A DNA stretch of 64,000 bases, taken from Dioszegia crocea. Lineage: Eukaryota; Basidiomycota; Tremellomycetes; Tremellales; Bulleribasidiaceae. Under the pieces are notes generated by a model. That model made no database searches and was not told the DNA's origin. It was given only the letters and a program-made list of their open reading frames with translations. Shown piece by piece: positions 47,190 to 59,229 of this stretch (its first letter is position 1; each line of letters opens with the position of its first letter). The stretch spans positions 65,632 to 129,631 of the forward strand of contig BCKK01000010.1 in the NCBI GenBank assembly GCA_001600615.1, given 5' to 3'. The position numbers and the translations under genes were made by a program.

Positions 47190-48918
47190 ATGAACCGCTC
47201 CTTACGTCTGCTCGGACCATCCTCGATCGGGCGCCCAATTCTGGGATCTAGCTCCGGCCTCGCGCGATCCTCATTCCTCAGCGCAAAGACCCCATTTGTC
47301 GCTCCTCAGGCCGCAGCAGGCCCATCGAGATCGACATTACCGGCCTTGTACGCGCCCAGGGTATTGGGCGTGAGGCTATATGTCACGCCTAGTACTGCGG
47401 TAAGGAAAGAGGGGAAAAGTGATGCGCCTAAGGAGAGGAGTACAGTCGGGAATGCCTTGGCAGAGGTGAGCTGGCTTTGGATGAGCTTCGCCAAATCTGA
47501 AGAGGGCAAGAGGATGAGACTGATCATTGCTTTAGGCCAAAGACGTCGTTTCCGATCTTGCCTCTATTATCTCAGGCGGACAGGCCCCTCCCGCACCCAC
47601 TGCATTCTCAGGAACGTCTGGCGCTGTCACACCTGGGAATATCGCAGGTGGTGTGATGGCCGCTATGGAGACGAGCAGTCACTCTCATCCTGGAAATGTC
47701 AGGGAGGACTTTGTGAGTGACCCTACGTCAAATGCGGTGCGACGATAACTGACATTGGGGTTTAGATGGCTGTGACGACTGGTCTGTTACAGACTGTTCC
47801 TCGACATGTATTGCTGTTTGGTAAGTCTGGGTTCTTTGGACAGAGAGGATTCGGGCTGATTGGTAGGTCTGGCTGGAACACTCCCGTACCTCGGAACAGC
47901 ATTCGGCACAGTCTTCCTCGCTCGTGAAGCCAATATGATTGGAAACGGTAGGTCTTAATTCCAGTCCCGCCTATAGCAGACTCCCTGATCTACCGCTGAA
48001 ACCCTCAGGCCACGCCTCATTCCTCAACCTGAACTACGACACAGTGCTTAACGGCCTACACTCGCTCGAGGCGACACAAATCACCTACGGCGCCGTCATC
48101 CTCTCCTTCCTCGGTGCTTTACACTGGGGTATGGAGTTTGTCGGGTTTGGCGGCGAGCAGGGTTACAAGCGACTCATGGTCGGCACACTTCCCTTGCTGT
48201 TTGCTTTCCCGACTGTGTTCCTCAGTCACGGTACTGCTCTCGCGGCTCAGTGGGTGGGATTCACATTGACTTGGTTCATGGATCAGCGTGCTAGCCAGAA
48301 TGGATGGAGTAAGTCTGTCCCTACACTGCGAGAGTGTCTTGCTGACGAATAGCTCCTCCATGGTTCGCATCCTACCGATTCTACCTTTCAATCATTGTTG
48401 GATTCTCCATCATTGGTACACTTGCCGGAACGTCATACTACCAAGAAGGCGCCGGACGGGACTTTGCGGGTTCGGGCGCAGGACCCGATTCGCTCAGCGC
48501 TACCAAGTCTGACCGATGGGCGTCTAACTCGGCCAAGGAGAAGCACAGGCGAGAGAGCGGGAAGGCAAAGGGAGGAGGACAGTCTGGACCCATCAAGGGC
48601 TTCGTGGGAGGTGATATCTATGTCGAAACTGATGATTCGCTCGAGGCGTATGGTCGGTTGAAGAATAAGACAAAGGTCGCTGAGGAGGATGAAGAAGAGG
48701 AGGAGGAGGAAGAAGAGGGAGGAGAGGCGGCTGCGGAGGAAGGTGAGGATAAGGAGGATGATGGGGATAAGGAGGAGAAGGCGGATGGGGATAATGATGA
48801 GAGTAAGGGCGAGCCGAGTGAGGATAATGAAGGTGGTGCGGCGGGCAAAAGTCAGGCAAAGAAGGATAACCCCAATGAGAAGGGAGCGGCGGGTGAGAAG
48901 AATACCGGGCTGCGTTAA
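47190..48918 (+). CDS. DUF3429 (TMEM69-like) membrane protein, probably mitochondrial
   Basis: The start is the ATG at 47190 (MNRSLRLLGPSSIGRPILG). The N-terminus is Arg/Ser-rich with no acids, as in a mitochondrial targeting sequence. Five introns follow. The hydrophobic core matches DUF3429: RHVLLFGLAGTLPYLGTAFG, LNLNYDTVLNGLHSLEA, GAVILSFLGALHWGMEF, PLLFAFPTVFLSHG and FYLSIIVGFSIIGTLAG. This gives about five membrane helices. The C-terminal ~110 residues are a soluble, extremely acidic tail (EEDEEEEEEEEEGGE and Lys/Asp/Glu repeats) that homologues do not usually need. The family's function is not established. Confidence 0.8.
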
Positions 48919-49178
48919 GCGATCGGAAGAATCAGAAGTTCAGATTATAGGTTAGTAGAAGAAAAGAAGGAGGAATGGCAAGCGAATTATGCGAAAGAGG
49001 TGGACCATGAGAGATGCGATGATACAGGAAGACTGTCGCCTTCAAGTGATGAGAAACATTTGCCATGATTCTGACTTTTAATTTTACAACCTGTAACCTT
49101 AAGGCGCCAGAGACATCTACGTACGGGTACTCGTATAGGGTATGGATCAAGTATGCCAACCCAACCCCTTGCCTCGAC

Positions 49179-50617
49179 TCATTCAAAGTTACCGCCTAGA
49201 CCGTTGACGAGACCGCCGACCAGACTCCGCTTGATGCTCATGCCTTCCCTAAACCTGCACGTAATCCACGGTCCTGGACCCCTACATGACGCCGCCCTGA
49301 TGACCATTTCCGCCGCCATACGGCCGGTATTGATCCGGTGCTCCCCATCATTTTCCCCATTTGGGTCCAGCTGATTCCGCAGTGCACGCCAACTATCATC
49401 CAGCAACAGATAGTCGCTATCGGAGATAGCAGTGAGTGACTCCGGATGACCACCGCCGTAGCTGCAAGGGAAAGACTGGCAGAGGCGGGTTGCAAAGATG
49501 AGCAAACCGGGATCGTTGACGACGTGCGAGTCTGACAAGTGGCAGCATTGTTTGAGACGAGTGAGGAGTTCGGGCTGGGCCGGGGTGGATCCCGAGCCGG
49601 GAGCAGGAGGGGAGATGGGGGAAGCGCGAGATTGATCTGAAGAATGAGAGTGGGAATGGTGGCCGTTATTGTGCCGATTGTGGGATGAATTTTGGTTCTG
49701 GTTTTGGTTTTGGTGCTGCTGGAGGAGGTGATGGTCTGGTTGGGAGTATTGTCGATTGAGAGGGGGAGGTTGGTGTTGAGTATGGGGGGTGGCAGGTTCG
49801 TCATAGATGCTGAAAATATTGGAAAAGGGGGTACCGGCCGATGACGGTTTGAAAATTGCCGATTCAAAGTCGTTAAAGGGGTTATCGGGGCTGAGGGAGG
49901 TATTGAATGGGAGGGGGAGTTCATAGTTGAAGGCAGAGCCTTCGGGGGGAGGTTGGAATAGAGGGAGAGGAATGACAGAGTTTGAATTATTTTGGGATAG
50001 TCGGGATTGTGGAGGTGGCATGGAACCTTTAGGCGATCTCGTCCCTCCGCCCCCGCCCCCGGGCGTCCCACGCCCACTCATCCCTTCTGCCATATCCAAT
50101 TCACCCTCTCCATCCCCTTCCTCATCTTCGCCCAAATCATGATCTGAATCCAGCTCCATATCGGCTTTATCATTCGGATCACTCGGCAACCCCAATTCCT
50201 TATTCTGCTTCTCACGCGCTCGAGCCGCTTCCCGCCTCGCCCGTACCCGCTCCGACATTGGAACACCGCCCTCCCTCAGACTCTTGCCTCGCCCCGTTGG
50301 CCCTGTCCCAATCTTAGGCCGGTCCGCATCGGGGATATTGAGTAAACGACGCAGTTGCGAATTTTCAGCTTCTAAGGCGTTGATGCGTTCTTCTAGCGAA
50401 GCGAGGTGTTCAGCGCGCCGAAGTCGGAAGGCTCGTTGGACTTCACGCGCGCGTGAGGGAGGAAGCTTGTCATTGGGTTTCCGACCGCGAGGCTCGTGTC
50501 GGTCCTATATGTCAGCGAAAGTGCGAGAGGGATGGAGACATGACATACCTTGCGAGCGGGAGGGAGAGTGGAGGACGATGCCATTCCCGAAGGAGTGGCC
50601 GAGCCCGAATCGGACAT
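49179..50617 (-). CDS. bZIP-like transcription factor with an atypical basic region
   Basis: The start is the ATG at 50617 (MSDSGSATPSGMASSS), with one 44-base intron after PPARK. Residues ~30-75 read GRKPNDKLPPSRAREVQRAF, then RLRRAEH and a leucine zipper (LASLEERINALEAENSQLRR). The invariant Asn of the bZIP basic motif is replaced: where Pap1/Yap factors have NRAAQRAFR, this has AREVQRAFR. A long disordered Gln/Asn/His/Ser-rich region follows. The C-terminus is a compact Cys-containing segment (LKQCCHLSDSHVVNDPG, LCQSFPCSYGG, AASCRGPGPWITCRF), reminiscent of the redox-sensing Cys-rich domains of Yap-type factors. It is likely a regulator with altered or no sequence-specific binding. Confidence 0.75.
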
Positions 50618-51653
50618 GGAGCCCTTGGGTGGATCCAGCACGAGCTGGGGAAGGGGCAGGGAGGGGGAAGTGGGTGGTCGTCTGGGGTGGAGGGCGGGGG
50701 TGGGTGTGATAAGGCTGTATTGACAATTGGGTGATGGCGACGACTAGCGATTATTTGACATTAGAGACCAACGGCAGTCCGACATTAGTTGAAAAAGCCG
50801 GAATCAATTAGGATACATAAGCGACGGGAAGATGTGTGACGTGGGTATGATATGAAACGCTATCAATGTGTTTGGGTCCGAGGGTAATTACGTCACAGGC
50901 TAGGGCGACTCTGAAACGAGGTCAGGTAAACAAAGGGGGGCACTTGTCTCGTCACTTGGGGAGTATCATCTGCTGGATCGTGGAGCAAAAATGGGGGATC
51001 CTCGCTAAGTAATTACAGCAATGATCAGCGCTGAGGTCAACAATCTGGACTTTGGCTTTGTGCATCACCACTTGACTTGAATTATTCCACAGGAAACAGC
51101 AGTCAAACCGCCTTCCCAGCTTGAAAAATCGTTGGATACCCACCCACCCTTTGCGTAGCCAAGCACGTCCGAGCGCTACTAGCCAAAACCTTGACAACAA
51201 CTCTCCGCCACCTTCTCATCCGAACCACACGCTCCACACCCTCACCTTAGCGGCATCATCACCTGACATCTGCCGCTATACCCTCAGGCCTCACCCTCGC
51301 CACACCACGCGTTTCATTGTCCTCCCCTTGCCTCCTTTCACTTTACATCCCTTCCAACAAGACACACTCAACAACCTGTACCCAACATCGTCTCTCCTAC
51401 ACTGTCTTTACTCTTCAGTGCAACCATCTCACACCTGCCAACGCCTACATTGAGACGTCTGAGACATCTCTGTGTGAGGCAAGTGGAATCGATCCAAACC
51501 TGCCCGCTCACGGACCCTTAAATTGGCCGTACATCCTATCCAGCCCCGCCGTATCCGTATCTCCCGGCCTCCCCAAACACCGCTTGTCAAATCTGGGCTT
51601 TGACATTCTACAAAAGCACCATCTACCAATACGTACTATTGCCACTATACACC
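50618..51653. other. Intergenic region (divergent promoters)
   Basis: About 1 kb between the bZIP start and the membrane-protein start. The bases nearest 51654 (about 51200-51650) are very pyrimidine-rich and probably form a long 5' untranslated leader. Frames within it (51121, 51317) lack start contexts and motifs. An RNA gene was sought but not found. Confidence 0.35.
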
Positions 51654-53091
51654 ATGCGACCATCCGCCGCTCTTATTCTCGCCGTCCTACCCCTCGTGCT
51701 GGCGCACACACCGCCTTTGGACCGACGGACTCGTCATGCTGAAGTGAAGCGACAGCTGTTGGGCCGGCCTACAGAGGATGATGATCCAGTGGTAAGTGCT
51801 CCCGTCACCTCAGCCAACGTATCCCGTCCAATAAACGTCTAGTTGCCCGATCTAATCCCTCAGTCTGCTACATCCTTCGCACCTGTCGCACCACCGCGGT
51901 CATCAACACCCACCGCCGCTCAGACCACATCCGCCATCACTACCTCCCCTCGGGCTACATCAGCCCGGAGCACTGCAGGGACCACAAGCGCCGGGGAGAC
52001 GAGCTTGCCTGTGGTTTCTGGCGTTAGCACATCAGCTAGCGGTACCATCAGCGGGGTGTTACCAACGAGCGTCAGCGGTAGCATATCTGGTGAGTCCTTT
52101 GACGAGACTACATACATCCTAGCTGACATTTACAGGCTCAGCATCCCGAAACAGCACCGGCGGATCATCTACCTCAGCCTCTTCCGCATCATCCTCTGTT
52201 CCTTCCGCATCAGCATCAGCATCGACGTAAGCCCACCTGCCTTCACCCATTCTCGTATTTCGCTGACCTATCAGTATCCTTCATACCTCCGTGGACGAAG
52301 GCGGCCGAGTCGTCATCGTCACCCAGTACTACACCCCTTCAGCCTCTTCAGCCTCTTCAGCCGCAGCCGCAGCATCCTCCACCCCTCCAACTACCAACGA
52401 CGGTCCCGCCATCTCCGTCGGCGCCATTATTGGCATTTCCGTTGCCGTCGGCGTGGTCATTCTAGGCTTGATTGGCTGTGCAGTCTGGCGCATGAAGCGG
52501 AGGGGTAGTGATGAGGATGAGGCGATCAGATGGCCCGAACTTAACAGGCATGGCGATAGCGATACGCACCATGCCCTGCCTGCGCGCGCGACGGGTAAAC
52601 ATGGCATTGAGACTGATGCTTTGGTATGTCCTTCCCCTCACCCATGCCTAGCTATTGCTAATGGTCAGGAACGATCCCTTTCCAACTCTTCAGACGTCTA
52701 TATGACTCAGACAGGAACCGGTCGACCAATCTCAATGCCTATGGCACTTGGCGGATCCAATTTCGGCGCGGCATCAGCTCTCGATTACACATATACCGAG
52801 AAAGACATCTCGCCCAATCCTTCCCCACCCGTCTCTCACGCTGCAGCCCATGAATACGGGTACGGCTATCCATCATACCATGAGGGACCATCTCCGGGCG
52901 ATGGGATGCACACCCAGCAAGACCCATACGACCATGATGACTACACCAACCTACCCCCGCCTCTTGCGGCTCAGCCGACGCCGGTGGTTGGTGGACCAGG
53001 GATGTACGATAGTGATTCGGATGGAGAGCACGGGGGTGGACATGGCAAGGCAGCTTCGGGTCCAGCTACGGCGTTGCCGGTGTATAGGTGA
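51654..53091 (+). CDS. Type I membrane protein with Ser/Thr-rich ectodomain (possible wall-stress sensor)
   Basis: The start is the ATG at 51654 (MRPSAALILAVLPLVLAHT), a signal peptide. A possible Lys-Arg processing site lies in HAEVKRQLLG. The ectodomain of about 150 residues is almost entirely Ser, Thr, Ala and Gly, suited to O-mannosylation. Then comes one membrane helix (ISVGAIIGISVAVGVVILGL) with a basic stop-transfer WRMKRR. The cytosolic tail of ~170 residues has Tyr/Pro-rich runs (EYGYGYPSYHEGPSPGDG) and ends ALPVYR. Four introns are needed. The layout resembles fungal Mid2/Wsc-type sensors, but no WSC domain or conserved Cys is seen, so the role is an inference from architecture. Confidence 0.7.
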
Positions 53092-53570
53092 GATGACGAG
53101 AGGCGATGATGGGGAAGGGGATGGCGGAGCGCTAGGCTGGCTGGACCCACTTATCGTAGTCTGCTGCCTTGTTTGTGAAGCCTATATTTCTAGTTGGATT
53201 CTGATGGTCGATACCATGTATCAGCATACACACTTCAGAGCGTCTCCAATGGGAACAGTGTACTGTGAAGTCGAAGTTTAGTAAACCTGGCAGCTAGCCT
53301 CCTAGACATTGAGTGGTTTTGGAAAGACGGATGTACCCACCAACATCACAAAGCCACGCTCCGCCTGAGCCGCAATGTCACCTCAGAGTCGTACTGCTTC
53401 CCACGATCGATCGGTCATCTCCAAACACAAACGATCCCGACGATGTCTCTTACCATTTGTACAAAGCTGGAACAATACATCCGGAGTCTAAAGGTACACC
53501 AAGCTGACACTCTCCTACTCCCATTCCCTCATCGCCCAGTAAGCCTACGTAAAACACAGACTGTCAATCG
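53092..53570. other. Intergenic region, convergent 3' ends, nothing recognised
   Basis: The 3' untranslated regions of two convergent genes should lie here. No supported feature. Confidence 0.3.
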
Positions 53571-54667
53571 TCAAGCACGTTTCCGAGTAGATTCAGGTCC
53601 AGAGTAACTTGCACAGTCGAATATCCCGCAGGAAGAAGCAGTAATGGTATCCTGCTGGGACGCCAACGCATATGGCCACGCAAAGTGATCCTGCCTTTCG
53701 AATCCAGGCGATATGGGACCGAACTCGCCGTTTGAGGAACTGCCCTTCCTATTCTTCGGAAGGCAGTGGAGACCTCCCGCATTATGGCAGAGAGCCCACT
53801 GTTCATGAGTCAGCTCAGTGCTTCTGGACAGCGGCTTGGCTATGAGGCCGGATCTCACCAGTTTTGGATTCATCCCCACCGTAGCAACGAAAGAATCTCC
53901 CATCTCGTGAGCTGCCTCGACTTGTTTCCTGACCAGTGTCTGGACGCACCCAGCTCTCAGATGATTAGAGTCGCGAGTGGGGATAATCCAATCGGCGAAA
54001 GTGCACTTCCCCTCTGATGCCTCATCACGAGGCTGCTTCACTGGGATTCCACTTGTGCGCGAATCAAATTCCCAAGCTCCCTCGATTGTGGGCATGATGC
54101 TTGGTCCGTCAGCGATCAGCTCACGGCGGCAGTGCCAGACGATACAGTCATTGTATGAACACTTACCTCTTCAATCTTGCGCTGGCATCGGTATCTCCCC
54201 TCGCCATGATGACGGCACCCACGATACTACCTGGCTCTCCACCTTCAGATGACGAGCTGGGGGCGCGCATCACCACACCAGTCCGACGTCCCATCCCGAT
54301 TTCGGTCACGGCTTCTCTGATGGCCATGGTCAATGTTCCATGTCTTTGTTCCTGCCAGGCGACTGAACTGATTAAGAGGGGTCTGTGATTGACACACGAC
54401 TGGCCATCAACAACTCACCATCGAGCGCCTCGAGGCAGAATTCTCGAACATCTCGTACTGTAGATAATCAGCCTGGTCACCTGCGCTGGTGCACAAGACT
54501 GTAAAACAAGCAATTTAATACATAGACGTACGCTCAGATTCGCCGTTTGAATCGTCAAGAGTATGGAACGTGTAGTCCGAGGCTTGACTCGTCGTCCCGG
54601 AGTGTGAGGCCTGCGCGTGTGACGGCGTAGCAGCTGGGTACCCCCTCTTTCGAGGATGTTTAGGCAT
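53571..54667 (-). CDS. Four-exon gene of unknown function (~300 residues)
   Basis: The start is the ATG at 54667 (MPKHPRKRGYPAATPSHAQ). Exon 1 ends at 54532 (donor GTACGT). A 39-base exon 2 encodes LRDVREFCLEALD. Exon 3 encodes DVAWQEQRHGTLTMAIREAV, MGRRTGVVMRAP and GSIVGAVIMARGDTDASA. Exon 4, from about 54101, runs MPTIEGAWEFDSRTSGIPV to STRKRA and the TGA at 53573-53571. Each joint has good donor, branch and acceptor signals, and the frame survives all three, so this is a real gene. The C-terminal exon contains several Cys and Trp residues (GKCTFADWIIPTRD, EQWALCHNAGGLHC). I recognise no domain. A GNAT-like acyltransferase fold is only a guess. Confidence 0.6.
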
Positions 54668-55170
54668 CGTGGTGGGGTGGTATATATGAGAGAGATGATG
54701 TGACAGATGAGCAGTATCAGGCGATCACGCTGATCGAAGATTGGGATCAGTGGGGATAGTGGTGAAGGTGTAAGTGGCTTATCAGGGTGGCGGTCGCAGA
54801 ACCAGGTCTAGGTCTACGATAGTCTATAGACTAGGCAGTGAGGGGGCATTCACGAGTTTCAGTGATATCCTTAGAGACTACATCCTTTGATCTCTCAGCT
54901 GTGATGCTGCATGTTGAACGTCGAGATATCGGAAATAGTCGGCCCAGATCAGGCCCAGGTGTATGTCGCCTGGGATGGCGGGATGCCTGACGCCCTGTAT
55001 GGCTGGGAAAGAGGCGGACTTAAGCGTTACGTAAACCAATGGCTGGCGCCACTTTGATTTGCCTTTCCAACGGAAAGAGGTCCAACCCGCAACGCGTCTG
55101 TGATCGCGACCTGACTTGGACCGCTGCTATTATCATCACTCTTTGGTCGGCCCCTAGCTCGTCAGACAAC
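54668..55170. other. Intergenic region (divergent promoters)
   Basis: It separates the four-exon unknown gene from the RFC subunit gene, both reading outward. The frame at 55039 joins the RFC frame but lacks an ATG, so the start at 55171 is preferred. No repeat or RNA is supported. Confidence 0.3.
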
Positions 55171-56864
55171 ATGGCGGCAGCTTCGTCTTCATCGAATGGA
55201 GCCACAACGGCTATAGGCAAAAATGCCAATGCCGAGAGCTACGAGATGCCATGGTATGTTGCTCCTGGCTTCTTTCATTTTGCCTGCCTCTCAAGTATCC
55301 TTGCCTACCTGCATGCTGATCTGGACTGTACTGATGATACAGGGTGGAGAAGTATCGGCCGTTGCTACTAGATGATATTGTTGGGAATACAGATACGGTC
55401 GAGCGGTTGAAGGTGATTGCGGAGGATGGGAATATGCCCCACATCATTATTTCCGTGAGCCTTCCTTCTGGCCTTAAATACCCTTTACAACTCCTCAGGA
55501 TCAGAAGCTGACTTCTGCAAAGGGGATGCCGGGAATAGGGAAAACGACCAGTATACATTGTCTGGCGCACGCTTTACTCGGAGATGCGTATAAGGAGGGA
55601 GTTCTCGAGCTGAATGCTTCGGATGAGAGGTAAGTCTACCCATCGACCGAGGAGGGTGCGATCGTTCTGGACTGCAAGCTGATACCGAACAGAGGTATAG
55701 ACGTCGTACGGAACAAAATCAAATCCTTCGCACAGCGTAAAGTTACCCTAGCGGACGGAAGACATAAAATCATCATCCTAGACGAAGCAGATTCGTACGC
55801 TTTTCCCCCAATTTCCTCCTCTTAGTGGTGCAAAGTGCTGATTAGCCAGAATGACATCAGGCGCCCAACAAGCCCTCAGACGGACAATGGAGATATACTC
55901 CAATACGACCCGGTTCGCCCTTGCGTGCAATATGAGCAACAAGATTATTGAACCGATTCAGTCGAGATGTGCGATTTTGCGATATAGCAAGTTGAAGGAT
56001 GCGGAGGTTATGAAGAGGTTGAAGGAGATTTGCGAGTTTGAGAAGGTGAGTTTGGGGTCTGAGTTTGGGGTTTGTGCGGCTGGGCTGGGGGTGGGCACGA
56101 GGGGACTAAGGGGGATGGGATGGGATGCTCGAGGATGAGGACTGTGATATCGGGGCGGGATCTCGAGATTGAGGATTCGAAGGCGAATACGCAAAGGTCG
56201 TAGGGAGGAAAGATGATGTTTCGGGCACAGAGCCACGCCCTGAGAGAATCTGGCTGACCCAATGTATAGGTCAAATCCAACGATGAGGGTCTACAGGCGC
56301 TAATATTCACCGCTGAGGGGGATATGAGACAAGCCATCAATAACCTCCAATCGACCTGGTCAGGATTCGGCTTTGTGTCTGCCGATAACGTCTACAAGAT
56401 CTGCGATCAGCCTCACCCGCACAAAATCAGGGCAATGATAAAGGTGTGTCTTCCTTCTTGCTTTTGAATCGATCCGGCCCGACTTCTAGATCCTATACTT
56501 GTGAAGCAGGAATCACCGGGGCACACGCTGATCATGCCAGGAATGCCAAAAGGGGGATGTTGATGGGGCCCTTGCGCGCATTGGAGAATTGTGGGATCAG
56601 GGTTATGCGGCGGTAGATATTGTGACGGTGGTGTTTAGGGTGACGAAGACGGTGGATGAGTTACCCGAGTATCTCAAGTTGGAATTCATCAGAGTGAGTT
56701 GCCTGGCATTGTTTTGACTGTGATATCTGGCAGCTGATGTAGAGCAGGAGATTGGGTGGACACATATGCGCATTCTCGAAGGCGTGGGAACACTCGTGCA
56801 GCTCGGGGCGATGATTGCGCGATTGTGTAAGCTGAGCGTTGCGCCGGAGATGTTCAAGATATAG
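55171..56864 (+). CDS. RFC4: Replication factor C small subunit (yeast Rfc4 / human RFC2)
   Basis: The protein is part of the five-subunit clamp loader that places PCNA on DNA. The start is the ATG at 55171 ([16 protein letters not shown]). It continues [16 protein letters not shown], the Walker A motif [25 protein letters not shown], the Walker B DEAD-like [18 protein letters not shown], sensor 1 [15 protein letters not shown], and the C-terminal [17 protein letters not shown]. The [12 protein letters not shown] and DEPHP-like [10 protein letters not shown] segments fit the RFC2/Rfc4 paralogue rather than Rfc2, 3 or 5. About seven introns occur. One intron at about 56.05-56.27 kb is unusually long, about 220 bases, for this window. 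The length is normal for the family. Confidence 0.93.
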
Positions 56865-56992
56865 CAGGAGGGGCGACATTGTGCAGTACAGCAGATAGCT
56901 AGACAAAAGCTATGTATATAGCATCGCGTAGCGTGCACAGGAAGGGAGATGTTGTCCAGACCATGACAACGTACATTTCTACTGATTCTCTT

Positions 56993-58943
56993 CTAGGCAT
57001 CCACCAGTCGCCCCAATTCTTGCCCCACCCTCACCTTCTCTCCCGCATTCACTGTAAATTTCCAATTCTTGGGCGCCTCAAAGACCATCACTATTGTACT
57101 CCCCAATTTAAACCCGCCAATCTCCTCTCCGGCAAGTAATGGCTGTCCCTGCAAGATCTTTGACGCCGAAGTGTAGACTGCCTCCGTGAAGGAATACGCA
57201 GGATGTGATAATTTCCTTGTATTCGTTCGCAGATTCTCATCAAAGTTGATCATGATTGACCCAACATTTGTAGCTCCGACGGGAACCATGGAGTAAAATC
57301 CATACTTCCATCGACCGAGAAGGGCGACCCGTTCATTAAGGACAAAGAGGTTGGAGAGGCGGTTGGCAATGTAGGGAGAGACCGAGAAGAGGTCCCCTGT
57401 GAAATGCCGGCGACGCTCGACGACCCAGTTGGTAGGTGAGTGGAAACGGTGATAGTCACCCGGAGCGAGGTAGACTACCATGAAGTATAGGCTGTTTTTG
57501 GGATTGATAAGTTTTAGGTCGCGCCCGCGTTCGGTTACGCTAGAGAGTGCGGAAGATCCGAGGGACATGGCGACTGAAGCATCGTGTGCGATATCTCCGG
57601 ATTTCGTAGGGTGAGAAGCATCCACCTCGGCGCCGTCCGCCGTGGTTTCCGAAGTGATTTCGACCGTAGACTCGTCTGACTCATCGGCGGACATGGAGGA
57701 TGTGTTCCCAGATGAGCGACGCCAGAAGGCCCATCGGCTCCTCTTGGATGATTCTCCGTCCACCACTTCCGCCGCCATCGCCGAAGCCTTTGACACGCCA
57801 TCTTGTGCCTTCTCTGATTTCCCGATCCGTTTCCAGAACTTCCATCCTTCCCCTCCAATTCCCCATCTGACCCATTTCCGCCGTGTTACTCTTTCCTCCT
57901 TCGTCTCCCGCCCGCTCCCCATGAGTTTATCAATGGAGTAAGGGATATCGTTGATTGTGGCGAAATTCTCGTCGTCAACCATTTGCACCCCGACCCCCGA
58001 TTCACCCTTCCGCGCAACTTCCGATTTCTCCCCGACAGCCTGGCCGTCCTGCCCCAGAAGCGCGCCAAGAGAGTACGTTATGCCCTTGACTTGCTCAACC
58101 CGCTCGCCTGTGATTTCGCCAAAGTGCAACACGCGGCCATCGGCCGGTGAGACCTGTAACGTCAGCTGTGGACAGCACGATCGTTGGTCTGGAAGCTCAC
58201 CATTGGTGCATCAGAGATTGGCCTAGCTCCCTCGTTAATCTCCCGATAGAAGAACTCTCCCAAACTTTGATATTCCTTCAAATCGCGTGGGACTTCCGAT
58301 AAATCACAGCCGAAGATGTACGAGTAGAGGCGGAATCCGTAAGGTCGGAACCAGACGGGGAGGACGAGACCATTCAGGTAGCCCCATAATTGCGATAATG
58401 ATCGTAATGGCAAAGCACCCAGTACTCGGACCTGGCGATATAAGCTTGGGTCAAATCATCTCCGATGGTAGGCTCACCTGCCATGGTCCGTCGACCTTTC
58501 GATGCTTCAATACCGCCCCTTCCTCACCCTGAGTCGCCACCTCGATCGCATCCCCCGCCGTTCCCGAGAGCTGTTTCCTAAATTGAACAGCCAAGAGCAC
58601 AAGAGCCCCTAGAGCTATTGGGATCGGATACCATTTAATGGGCGTTTTTGCCGCTTGCTTCATCTTATCTGAGGAATAAGCTAGATCCTGCCCATGGCAA
58701 GCCTGTGTACGCACCTCCATACGATCCGTCATTTCTCGGTGGAGATTCTGGTCCAGGTGGCGGTAGCTTCCCGGAAGTGCCGAGGGGCGGATCTCGATGT
58801 GGGGGTAATTGCGAATTGAAGCGGATAGAGATTTTGGAGGAGGGATGTAAGGAGGGCGGGGACGGGCGGAAATTTATACGCTGAGGTATTCCGGGTTGAA
58901 GCCGGAGGGCTGAGAGTGGGACCCTCGGCCTGATACCTATCAT
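56993..58943 (-). CDS. PSD1: Mitochondrial phosphatidylserine decarboxylase
   Basis: The enzyme makes phosphatidylethanolamine from phosphatidylserine at the mitochondrial inner membrane. The start is the ATG at 58943 (MIGIRPRVPLSALRLQPG), an Arg-rich presequence. After one intron comes a membrane helix (WYPIPIALGALVLLAVQF). Then follow LPLRSLSQLWGYLN, VSPADGRVLHFGEI, AVYLAPGDYHRFHSPT-type VVYLAPGDYHRFHSP, RRRHFTGDLFSV, LNERVALLGRW and the self-cleavage site GGFKLGSTIVMVFEAP. The Ser of LGST becomes the pyruvoyl group. A polar insertion of about 110 residues (SGRETKEERVTRRK to TERGRD) sits in the middle, as in other fungal homologues. It shares a 286-base divergent promoter with RMI1. Confidence 0.93.
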
Positions 58944-59229
58944 TTTTACTATAACCCTTGTGTTGGGTGTGTCAGGGATGGATGGAGAGGCGCATTGCCA
59001 TACCTTCGTTAGCCTTTTGAGTGCGCCGCCGCTGCATTACGTCACCCTCCCCCCGGCTCGGCAGGCGGCGATCTCCGAGATAACGCGTCGCGTAACCCAT
59101 GTCCACCTCTTACATTTAGCCTGAACATCTTCCTTCGCTCATATACAACACCAACAGCGTCAAACGATAGATGCTAGCGCGCCCTCTTATCGTATAGATG
59201 CGAGAGCTGGCTTAATAACGGTGTCAAAA
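58944..59229. promoter_or_regulatory. Shared divergent promoter region, PSD1 / RMI1
   Basis: These 286 bases separate two outward-reading start codons. A C-rich tract (CCCTCCCCCCGG, about 59045-59056) is the only notable element. The two products act in different pathways. Confidence 0.35.

Noticed and set aside
56150..56270. Box C/D snoRNA in the RFC intron
   Set aside because: The C-like box (ATGATGT) is imperfect, the D-like CTGA strings are too close, and no closing stem is seen.
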